This document shows positions 6,939 through 12,852 of a DNA stretch of 16,563 nt, one piece after another. The notes under the pieces are model-generated. The model did no database searches and was not told where the DNA came from. It saw nothing but the letters and a program-made list of their open reading frames with translations. The position numbers and the translations under genes were made by a program. This DNA comes from CAZUHK01 sp964620345 (GTDB lineage: Bacteria > Planctomycetota > Phycisphaerae > Phycisphaerales > Zrk34). Position 1 is the first letter of the stretch, and each line of letters opens with the position of its first letter. The DNA lies in the NCBI GenBank assembly GCA_964620345.1, contig CAZUHK010000048.1, forward strand, positions 1-16,563, in the 5' to 3' direction.

Positions 6939-6956
6939 GGTTGCATCGATGCAACC
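6939..6956. promoter_or_regulatory. 18-bp perfect palindrome, candidate operator
   Basis: GGTTGCATCGATGCAACC is a perfect 18-bp dyad with no spacer, starting about 4 bases downstream of the predicted transcription start. A central CpG in a gapless dyad is reminiscent of LacI/GalR-family operators, though the flanking bases do not match their usual TG...CA ends exactly. The position would suit a roadblock repressor. No regulator gene lies nearby. Confidence 0.5.
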
Positions 6957-6988
6957 GGTACGATGGATCCGCAAGGCCTCGCCTTTCC

Positions 6989-8017
6989 ATGAGTTCGGCC
7001 CCCGCCCCGCGAAGATCAATGACTTTCCGCTACTTCTTTCTCCGAGGTCTGGGCATCGTCCTGCCGACGATCCTGACGATCTGGATACTCGTGGCGGTGT
7101 ATCAGTTCGTCGAGCAGAACATCGCCAACCCGATCAACGCGGGGATCCGCCAGTTGGTGCTGGTGTCGGGCTGGCCGGCGGCGACGGAGGACGACTACCT
7201 GTGGATTTCCGAACGGCTGGCGGCGGGGCAGACCGAGGCCTTCGAGGACAAAGCCCGCGAATGGGGGCGCCAGCGCGAGGCGTTCGGCGAGCGGTTTGCC
7301 GACCTGGCGCGCAGCGATCCGCCGGAGTTCAGCAAACAGCTTCGTGCGGCCCGGGTGTTGTACGTGCGCCAGAACATGACGTGGGAGGCGCGATCGTATC
7401 GGCTGGACAAGCTATGGAACGGCTACACGATCGGCAACTGGGTCGTGCTGGATGTTACCGGCTTGCTGGTCGCGATCTTCATCATCTACGTCATCGGCCG
7501 GCTGCTGGGCGGGTTCATCGGGCGCGGCATGATCAAGCAGGGCGAGCGGTTGCTTCTGCGCGTGCCGATCTTCAAGCAGATCTATCCTTACGTGAAGCAG
7601 GTCACCGACTTCTTCGTGGGCGACAAGGAAGACAAGCTGGCGTTCAGCAACGTCGTCGCCGTCGAATACCCGCGCAAGGGCTTGTGGTCGATCGGCCTGG
7701 TGACGGGCAACACGATGCAGTTCGTGCAGGACGCGGCGGGCACCGAGTGCCTGACGGTGTTTGTGCCCAGCTCGCCCACGCCGTTCACCGGGTACGTGAT
7801 CACCGTGCCCAAGCGGGAAACGATCGACATGCCGATCTCGATCGACGATGCGCTGCGTTTCGCGGTCAGCGGCGGTGTGATCGTGCCGCCCAATCAGCAG
7901 ATCGCGGTCCAAGGCGCCCAGCCGGCGCTGCCCGAAGACGAAGTCGGCGGCCGGGGCGAATCGAGCGACGATGCGAGCCAGACCCCATCTTCCCACACCA
8001 AGGAGGTTTCGCCATGA
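6989..8017 (+). CDS. DUF502 family membrane protein
   Basis: A 342-residue inner-membrane protein of unknown function. Membrane segments lie at about 14-38 (RGLGIVLPTILTIWILVAVY) and 151-176. The DUF502 core follows with RVPIFKQIYPYVKQ (191-204), VAVEYPRKGLWSIGLVTG (223-240) and VFVPSSPTPFTGY (257-269). The tail is Ser/Asp/Glu-rich. About 110 residues (45-150) separate the two membrane segments, whereas ordinary DUF502 proteins of around 200 residues have a short link. The inserted part is charged and probably helical. ATG 6989 is used; ATG 7019 (MTFRYFF, 332 residues) is equally possible because neither has a strong ribosome binding site. A GTG at 6932 would precede the predicted transcription start. 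The stop overlaps the hpf start as ATGA, so translation is likely coupled. Confidence 0.85.
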   Translation: MSSAPAPRRSMTFRYFFLRGLGIVLPTILTIWILVAVYQFVEQNIANPINAGIRQLVLVSGWPAATEDDYLWISERLAAGQTEAFEDKAREWGRQREAFGERFADLARSDPPEFSKQLRAARVLYVRQNMTWEARSYRLDKLWNGYTIGNWVVLDVTGLLVAIFIIYVIGRLLGGFIGRGMIKQGERLLLRVPIFKQIYPYVKQVTDFFVGDKEDKLAFSNVVAVEYPRKGLWSIGLVTGNTMQFVQDAAGTECLTVFVPSSPTPFTGYVITVPKRETIDMPISIDDALRFAVSGGVIVPPNQQIAVQGAQPALPEDEVGGRGESSDDASQTPSSHTKEVSP

Positions 8018-8319
8018 TGTTCCAGCTTTCCGGCCGCCACATGGACGTTACCGATGCGATCCGTGATTATGCTCAGAAGCGTGCGGGTCGACTGCCGCGC
8101 TACTTCGATCGAATCCAGGGGATCGAGGGGGTGGTGGGCCGGCACGACCCGCATGCGTTCGAGGTGGAGTTGATCGTCGACGCCGAGCACGCCCCGCCGT
8201 TCGTGGCCAGGCACGTACATGCGGACATCTACCAGGCGATCGACGCGGTGGTCGACAAACTCGAGCGCCAACTGACCGACCACAAAGAGAAACTACGCAA
8301 CCGCAAACATATCGCGTAA
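8014..8319 (+). CDS. hpf: Short ribosome hibernation-promoting factor (HPF/RaiA family)
   Basis: A 101-residue protein of the S30AE/HPF fold. It binds the decoding region of idle ribosomes and stabilises inactive 70S or 100S particles in slow growth. FQLSGRHMDVTDAIRDYAQKR (3-23) is the typical first strand and helix, and ADIYQAIDAVVDKLERQL matches the second helix. It lacks the C-terminal dimerisation domain of long HPF, so it is the short type. AGGAGG (8001-8006) lies 7 bases before ATG 8014, the strongest ribosome binding site of the operon, and ATG overlaps the DUF502 stop. The adjacent ATG 8017 could also serve as start. Confidence 0.93.
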   Translation: MMFQLSGRHMDVTDAIRDYAQKRAGRLPRYFDRIQGIEGVVGRHDPHAFEVELIVDAEHAPPFVARHVHADIYQAIDAVVDKLERQLTDHKEKLRNRKHIA

Positions 8320-8383
8320 GATACGACCGTCCGGGGCAAGGCCAACGCCCACGCCCACGAGCGCAACGCTGCAGGAACGATCT

Positions 8384-8857
8384 ATGAAACTCGGTGACTT
8401 CATCGTAAGCCAGGCCCTGATTCCCCAACTGTCCGGCTCGGAGCGCGACGATGTGATCGGCGAGCTGGTCGACGCGATGGTCGCGGCCGACGCCGTCGAC
8501 GCCTCGCTTCGGGACGAGCTGGTCAAGCTCATCACCGACCGGGAGAAAAAGGGCTCGACCGGCTTCGGCAAGGGGGTGGCGGTGCCCCACGTCAAACACA
8601 AGAAGATCAAACAGATGGCCGCGACGATCGGCGTCTCGCCCACGGGCGTGGACTTCAACGCGCTGGACAAGGGCGCGGTCTACTCCGTCGTGCTGCTGCT
8701 GAGCCCCGAGGACAAGCCCGACGACCACCTGCTGGCGATGGAAAACATCTTCCGCAACCTGCAGAACGACACGTTCCGCAAGTTCCTCCGCCAGGCGACC
8801 AGCCGCAAGGAGATCGAGGATTTGATCGCCGAGGCCGACAACCACCAGTTGGCCTGA
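8384..8857 (+). CDS. PTS EIIA domain protein (fructose/nitrogen type)
   Basis: A 157-residue stand-alone EIIA of the PtsN/fructose-mannitol superfamily, a phospho-acceptor in PTS phosphorelays. The active-site segment GFGKGVAVPHVKH (61-72 region) has H69 as the expected phosphorylated histidine. The C-terminal helix DDHLLAMENIFRNLQND is typical. There is no EIIB or EIIC domain and no permease gene beside it, so a regulatory role like that of EIIA-Ntr is more likely than sugar transport. AGGA at 8373-8376 precedes ATG 8384 by 7 bases. It lies 64 bases after hpf and 58 before HPr. The hpf-EIIA-HPr order parallels hpf-ptsN-(rapZ)-npr in enterobacteria, which supports a PtsN-like identity, but the exact orthology is not settled. 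Confidence 0.9.
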   Translation: MKLGDFIVSQALIPQLSGSERDDVIGELVDAMVAADAVDASLRDELVKLITDREKKGSTGFGKGVAVPHVKHKKIKQMAATIGVSPTGVDFNALDKGAVYSVVLLLSPEDKPDDHLLAMENIFRNLQNDTFRKFLRQATSRKEIEDLIAEADNHQLA

Positions 8858-8916
8858 TCGATGGCCGGTCGGTGGGTCGTCACCGCCGTTTCACGGTTCA
8901 TCACCGAGGAATAACC

Positions 8917-9198
8917 GTGACCGCCGAGCCGCGCTGCGTTGCCACTGTCGTCATTCAGAACAAGCTGGGCATGCACGCCCGGCCGGCGATGGCGTTCGTC
9001 GAGTTGGCCAACCAGCACAAGGCGCAGGTCACCGTCCGCAAGGCCGAGCAGGCCGTCGACGGCAAGTCGATCATGCAGATGATGATGCTCGCCGCGACCA
9101 AAGGGACCGAGCTGGAGATCGAGGCCGCCGGCCCCGACGCCGACGAAGCCCTCGAAAACCTCGTCGCCCTGGTCCACCGCAAATTCGACGAAGAGTAG
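8917..9198 (+). CDS. HPr family phosphocarrier protein
   Basis: A 93-residue HPr. It accepts phosphate from PEP via Enzyme I on the histidine of LGMHARPA (H20, equivalent to His15) and passes it to EIIA proteins, probably the one encoded just upstream. The regulatory-serine region is also conserved (VDGKSIMQMMMLAA, S51, equivalent to Ser46), so control by an HPr kinase is possible if the genome has one. The chosen start is GTG 8917, because GAGGA (8906-8910) lies 6 bases before it and it removes a non-homologous extension. It could be classed as PtsH or NPr; the GKSIM motif leans to HPr. Enzyme I is not in the window. Confidence 0.92.
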   Translation: MTAEPRCVATVVIQNKLGMHARPAMAFVELANQHKAQVTVRKAEQAVDGKSIMQMMMLAATKGTELEIEAAGPDADEALENLVALVHRKFDEE

Positions 9199-9204
9199 TC
9201 TTCT

Positions 9205-9245
9205 CCAAGCCGGGGCAAAGCGCAGCGGCACCTTGGGTTGCCCCC
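9205..9245. terminator. Stem-loop between convergent genes, possible bidirectional terminator
   Basis: GGGGCAA (9212-9218) pairs with TTGCCCC (9238-9244), and an alternative stem CCAAG/CTTGG (9205-9209 with 9232-9236) overlaps it. The structure lies between the ends of the HPr gene (+) and the VOC gene (-). There is no T-run on either side, so termination by this structure alone is uncertain. Confidence 0.3.
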
Positions 9246-9287
9246 GCGTGTTGATTCCCGGCGGTTGCCGTAGATCCCCTGCGCGTC

Positions 9288-9719
9288 TCACGTCACTTCA
9301 TTCTCAAACAACTCCACCACTTCCCCATCGGGCCCCTTGAAAAACGCGATGCGCACCGGCACCGGATGCGGGCCCAGCGTCGTGGGGATATCCACATCCT
9401 TGGGTTCCATCGTCACCTCGCACCCCGCATCGCGCGCCAGCTTCACCGCTGCGTCGGTGTCATCGGTGCGAAGCGCGAAGTGCAGGATCGCGTGCTCGGT
9501 TTCGGGGGGCGGAGCTTGGTCGGGCCGCTCGAAGATTTCCAGATAGTTGCCATCGCCGGTGTCGAGCATGATCGCCCGCGCGGGCGCCTCGCCCCAGGCG
9601 ATCCTGGGCGCAAAGCCAAGCACGTCGGTGTAGAAATTCACCGAGCGATCAAAATCGCGGGCACGGATGGCGACGTGATGAAACCCGCCGCCGCCGATCT
9701 TCTGGTTCTTGTTGGTCAT
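9288..9719 (-). CDS. VOC superfamily (glyoxalase/bleomycin-resistance fold) protein
   Basis: A 143-residue protein with two paired beta-alpha-beta-beta-beta modules. Candidate metal ligands are in the usual places: H14/H15 (GFHHVAIR), a glutamate in YLEIFE (E61 or E64), H80 (ILHFALR) and E136 (GEVVELFE). RSVNFYTDVLGF (25-36) is the family's first-helix signature. The class includes glyoxalase I, dioxygenases and epimerases; the substrate cannot be told from sequence. ATG 9719 is preferred because homology begins at once there; the frame continues upstream to 9872 with a low-complexity Arg-rich segment that does not look like VOC. The ribosome binding site is weak. It is the last of three minus-strand genes after murA and the Trm112-like gene. 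Confidence 0.87.
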   Translation of the reverse strand: MTNKNQKIGGGGFHHVAIRARDFDRSVNFYTDVLGFAPRIAWGEAPARAIMLDTGDGNYLEIFERPDQAPPPETEHAILHFALRTDDTDAAVKLARDAGCEVTMEPKDVDIPTTLGPHPVPVRIAFFKGPDGEVVELFENEVT

Positions 9720-9831
9720 GTTGTTTCTCGCTTGCTGTCGATGAGCCGCCGGCGGAAGCCCTCGGTCGCCTGCGAACACGTCGGGTGGTGTGGTTCGACG
9801 ACGACGGCCAAGCGCTTCAGCGCCTGGCTCA

Positions 9832-10059
9832 TCAGTCGGGGATCTGATCCTTGTACTGCTCGCGGAATGCATCCAGGGATTCGATGCCCTCGGGCAGCGT
9901 GGCTTCCTCGATCAGCAGCACGGGGATGCCATCGCGGATCGGGTAGCGCAGCTTGCCGACTTCACCGACCAGTTCATCGCCCTCCTGGCGCAGCTTCGAC
10001 CGCGTCAGGGGGCAGACGAGGATTTCCAGCAGGTCTAGTTTGATCGTGTCCTGGCTCAT
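9832..10059 (-). CDS. Trm112-like (YcaR/UPF0434) small protein
   Basis: A 75-residue protein of the Trm112 family. LLEILVCPLTRSKL (10-23) and LRYPIRDGIPVLLIEEA (37-53) are the two diagnostic segments. Trm112 in eukaryotes and archaea activates methyltransferases; the bacterial role is poorly known. Only one cysteine is present (in CPLT), so the zinc site of longer Trm112 proteins is absent, as in many bacterial members. It starts 18 bases after murA without a clear Shine-Dalgarno sequence, so it is probably read from the murA transcript, possibly through coupling. Confidence 0.87.
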   Translation of the reverse strand: MSQDTIKLDLLEILVCPLTRSKLRQEGDELVGEVGKLRYPIRDGIPVLLIEEATLPEGIESLDAFREQYKDQIPD

Positions 10060-10077
10060 CGGGGATAGTGTAACGGG

Positions 10078-11361
10078 TCAAGTGTCGACGCGCTCGATCT
10101 GGGCGCCGAGTTGCTGGAGGCGGGTTTCGAGGTTGTCGTAGCCACGGTCGAGGTGATAGACGCGGTTGATGGTGGTCTTTCCGCGGGCGGCCAGCGCCGC
10201 GACGACCAGGCCCGCCGAGGCCCGAAGGTCCGAGGCCATCACCGGCGCGCCCGCCAGCTTCCGGGTGCCGATGATCATCACCGTCGGGCCCTGACGGTAG
10301 AGCTGGGCGCCCATGCGCGACAGCTCGGCCACGTGCAGGAACCGCTCGGGGAACACCTTCTCGGTCACGATGCTGTTGCCATCGGCCAGGGTGAGCAGAG
10401 CCATGAGCTGGGCCTGCAGATCGGTCGGGAACCCCGGGTGCGGCTGGGTGGTGACGGTGATCGGCTCGAGCCGGCGGGCGGTCGTGACCGCGGCGGTGCA
10501 GCGTATCGGGTCTTCGCCGTTCACGGCCTCGACGTTCACGCCGATCGCGTGCAGGCGATCGAGCGTCGCGCCCATCGCGTCCAGCGGGCAGTTTTCCAGA
10601 CGCACATCGCCGTTGGTGATCGCCGCGGCGCACGCCAGCGTGCCGGCCTCGATGCGGTCGGGGATGACGGCGTGCTCGGCCCCGCGCAACGCGCTCACGC
10701 CCTCGACCGTGATGCGCGGCGTGCCGGCGCCGTGGATGTGTGCGCCCATCGCCCGCAGCGTATCGGCCAGGTCCACCACCTCCGGCTCGCACGCCGCCTG
10801 TTCGATGATCGTCGTGCCTCGGGCCAGCGTCGCGGCGCTCATCACGTTGGCCGTGCCCAGCACGGTCGAGCCGAACGGCCCGCCGAGGAAGATGCGGGCG
10901 CCGTGCAGTTGCTTGGCGGTGACGGTGATGTTGCCGCCGTCCAGCTCGACCGCGGCGCCCAGGGCTTCGAGGCCGCGCAGGTGCAGGTCGATCGGCCGCT
11001 CCCCGATCGCGCAGCCGCCGGGTATCGACACCACGGCCCGGCCTCGCTTGGCCAGCAGGGGGCCCAGCACGCAGATGCTCGCGCGCATGGTCCGCACGAT
11101 GTCGTATCGCGCGTGGCTGTTGGCCTCGTCGGTGGTTTCCAGGCGGATCGAGCCGTCCTCGGCCCGCGCGGCGCGGCAGCCCAGCTCGCCCAGCAGCCGC
11201 AGCATGTTGTTGATGTCCGACAGCTCCGGCACGTCGCGCAGCACCAGCGGCGCGTCGGTCAGCAGCGCCGCGGCCATGATCGGCAAGCTCGCGTTCTTCG
11301 ACCCGTTGACGCGGACGCTGCCCTTGAGCCGCCGCCCGCCTTCGATCACAAATGCGTCCAT
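10078..11361 (-). CDS. murA: UDP-N-acetylglucosamine 1-carboxyvinyltransferase MurA
   Basis: It transfers enolpyruvate from PEP to UDP-GlcNAc, the first committed step of peptidoglycan synthesis. The 427-residue length is normal. NGSKNA carries K22, and PGGCAIGERPIDLH carries C117, equivalent to the fosfomycin-sensitive Cys115 of Escherichia coli. TQPHPGFPTDLQAQLMAL and the C-terminal SDLRASAGLVVAAL and RGYDNLETRL are typical. Cys rather than Asp at the active site predicts fosfomycin sensitivity. GGAGG (11372-11368) lies 6 bases before ATG 11361. Its presence shows a peptidoglycan pathway in this organism. Confidence 0.96.
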   Translation of the reverse strand: MDAFVIEGGRRLKGSVRVNGSKNASLPIMAAALLTDAPLVLRDVPELSDINNMLRLLGELGCRAARAEDGSIRLETTDEANSHARYDIVRTMRASICVLGPLLAKRGRAVVSIPGGCAIGERPIDLHLRGLEALGAAVELDGGNITVTAKQLHGARIFLGGPFGSTVLGTANVMSAATLARGTTIIEQAACEPEVVDLADTLRAMGAHIHGAGTPRITVEGVSALRGAEHAVIPDRIEAGTLACAAAITNGDVRLENCPLDAMGATLDRLHAIGVNVEAVNGEDPIRCTAAVTTARRLEPITVTTQPHPGFPTDLQAQLMALLTLADGNSIVTEKVFPERFLHVAELSRMGAQLYRQGPTVMIIGTRKLAGAPVMASDLRASAGLVVAALAARGKTTINRVYHLDRGYDNLETRLQQLGAQIERVDT

Positions 11362-11390
11362 GCCACGCCTCCATGCGGGGATTGCCCAAC

Positions 11391-11419
11391 AATGTATCGG
11401 CTAGAAGCGACCAAGTCAC
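11391..11419 (-). promoter_or_regulatory. Possible murA promoter
   Basis: On the minus strand, GTGACT (11419-11414) is followed after 17 bases by TACATT (11396-11391). Each box matches the consensus at 4 of 6 positions. The implied transcription start near 11384 leaves a leader of about 20 bases that contains the murA GGAGG. Confidence 0.4.
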
Positions 11420-11486
11420 TCAGACGCCTCCGCGGATCAAGCGGCCCCGCAAGTTGGGTGAGCTTCACCCGTTCGCCGGGATTATT

Positions 11487-11655
11487 AACCACAGAAAACT
11501 CAGAAGCATATGTGATACAATGAGCTACAACATACTTTGCCTTGTTTGGTTTCTGACAGTCTGCATCTTCTGATGGGTCAAACGGCCTGCGAAATATGAG
11601 GTAAGTCGGTCATTAAACTCTTCGATCTCTCTGTGTCCACAGTGTTCTCCGTGGT
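11487..11655. repeat. AT-rich inverted-repeat element with 9-bp units (CCACAGAG type)
   Basis: The left end reads AACCACAGAAAACTCAGAAG (11487-11506). The right end, on the other strand, reads as four 9-bp units from 11654 inward: CACGGAGAA, CACTGTGGA, CACAGAGAG, ATCGAAGAG. The roughly 110-bp core is clearly more AT-rich than the flanking genes and holds no convincing gene. The pattern resembles ACCACAGAGAACACAGAG-type inverted repeats that recur in intergenic DNA of many environmental bacteria. This copy looks decayed at its left end. The 448-base gap between murA and the next gene is otherwise unremarkable. Confidence 0.55.
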
Positions 11656-11785
11656 GACACTTTTGGGTTAGGGCGAGCGCGAGATGATGGCGCCGGGCGT
11701 CATGGGCAAGCCCAACAAACAGGCCGCCCTCGACATAGGCGTGAGCATCACGACCGTTGAGGTTCGCCCCAAGCTCGCAGGGGGC

Positions 11786-11791
11786 TACAAT
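11786..11791 (+). promoter_or_regulatory. Possible -10 box of the cytidylate-kinase-like gene
   Basis: TACAAT lies 18 bases before ATG 11810. The hexamer 17 bases upstream (TTCGCC, 11763-11768) is a poor -35. Transcription would begin close to the GGAGG, giving a leader of only about a dozen bases. Confidence 0.35.
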
Positions 11792-11809
11792 GTGGGCGGA
11801 GGTGTGGCC

Positions 11810-12544
11810 ATGGCCCCCGACACTGCCACCCAATCCATCGTTGCCGCGATTCGCTCGGCCGTTCGAGACACCCCGCCGGGCCACCCTCGGCCCGACGAAC
11901 ACCCGCCGGGGTTTGTCACCATCGCCCGCCAGCCCGGCGCCGGCGGACAACGCCTTGCCCAAGCCCTGGCCGAGCAACTCACCCAGCGTTCGGGCACCGG
12001 GCCATGGCGGGCCTACGATCGCGAGTTGATCGAGCGCGTCGCGCACGATCACGACCTGAGCGAGTCGCTGGTCGCCTCGATTCCGGATCGGCCCCAGTCG
12101 CTGCTGCTGGATCTGGCCGAGGGCATGCGATTCGGGCGCGGCCGGCCCACCGATGAGTTCATCTATGGCAAGGTCGTCGCGACGATCCGTGCCCTGGCCA
12201 TGCTGGGTCGGGCCGTGATCGTCGGACGCGGCGGCGTGTACTGCACGCAGGACTTGCCCGGCGGCGTCCACGTGCAACTCATCGCGCCCGTCGATCAGCG
12301 CGCCCGCCGCTACGCCGCGGAGCAGGGCATGTCCCCCGAGCAGGCAGCGGATGAGATCGAGCAAATCGAGCGGCGCCGCGAGCGCTTCTTCGCCCGGTTC
12401 TGGCCCAACGCGCCGGTCACGGCCCAGCGCTTCAGCGTCACGATCAACACCGCCCGCGTCGAACTCGAACCGCAGGTGCGAATCGTGAGTGAACTGTTGG
12501 TCGCGGCGACCCGGCCGGCCGGAACCCCGATGGCCTGGGTGTAA
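11810..12544 (+). CDS. Cytidylate-kinase-like P-loop family protein
   Basis: A 244-residue protein of the Cytidylate_kin2-like family. After about 34 low-complexity residues the domain opens with FVTIARQPGAGGQRLAQALAEQL (35-57), matching the SREYGSGGREIA-type loop of this family. YDRELIERVA (69-78) and AVIVGRGGVYC (135-145) follow, then an arginine-rich lid-like helix (IERRRERFFARFW). These proteins resemble CMP kinase but lack its canonical GxxGxGKS loop, and their substrate is generally unproven. GGAGG (11798-11802) lies 7 bases before ATG 11810, and the domain lies downstream, so upstream in-frame ATGs at 11684 and 11687 are rejected. No partner gene adjoins it. Confidence 0.82.
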   Translation: MAPDTATQSIVAAIRSAVRDTPPGHPRPDEHPPGFVTIARQPGAGGQRLAQALAEQLTQRSGTGPWRAYDRELIERVAHDHDLSESLVASIPDRPQSLLLDLAEGMRFGRGRPTDEFIYGKVVATIRALAMLGRAVIVGRGGVYCTQDLPGGVHVQLIAPVDQRARRYAAEQGMSPEQAADEIEQIERRRERFFARFWPNAPVTAQRFSVTINTARVELEPQVRIVSELLVAATRPAGTPMAWV

Positions 12545-12556
12545 GGCGATGTGGCC

Positions 12557-12703
12557 CGGCGATCCGCGCGGTCCGTGGCTGCGGATCGGTCCGCAAGTCG
12601 ACACCCATGAATGGGCCGGCCTGCGCCGGGGCAAGGCCTCCTTGTCCATGCCGCTCACTTCGACCCACTTACCGCCGGCCGCGACGTTCAGCTTCAGATG
12701 ATG
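12557..12703 (-). pseudogene. Possible coding remnant, unrecognised
   Basis: The 308-base gap 12545-12852 has no intact gene. In one minus-strand frame, residues such as LKLNVAAGGKWVEVSG, then MDKEALPRRRPAHSW, look like real protein, with the C/G-ending codons typical of this genome (AAG, AAC, GTC, GGC, GAC, GAG). No start with a ribosome binding site precedes it, and the frame continues meaninglessly into the antisense of the cytidylate-kinase-like gene. It may be the remains of a gene once downstream of the beta-helix gene. I do not recognise the family. Confidence 0.25.
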
Positions 12704-12852
12704 TGGCCGACTTACGCAATGTCGTCCAACTCGCGGCGCGCGGGCCAGCCGACGTGGCAGACCGTCGCGCGAGCGTCCAGCCGATCGGCCCGGTGCCGCG
12801 AGCGAGAAGCTTTCCAGACGGGCCGAGGTCAGGAGCGTTGGCGCTGAAGGGT

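Noticed and set aside
6874..8319. A 481-codon frame that ends in HPF and might look like a fusion
   Set aside because: Its first 380 residues are the out-of-frame reading of DUF502; HPF has its own strong ribosome binding site and ATG at 8014.
11512..11519. GATACAAT inside the repeat element as a promoter
   Set aside because: It resembles a -10 box, but no suitable -35 lies upstream and no gene start follows at a sensible distance.
10111..11523. Plus-strand open frame of 470 codons opposite murA
   Set aside because: murA is certain on the other strand with all active-site motifs; this frame is its mirror.
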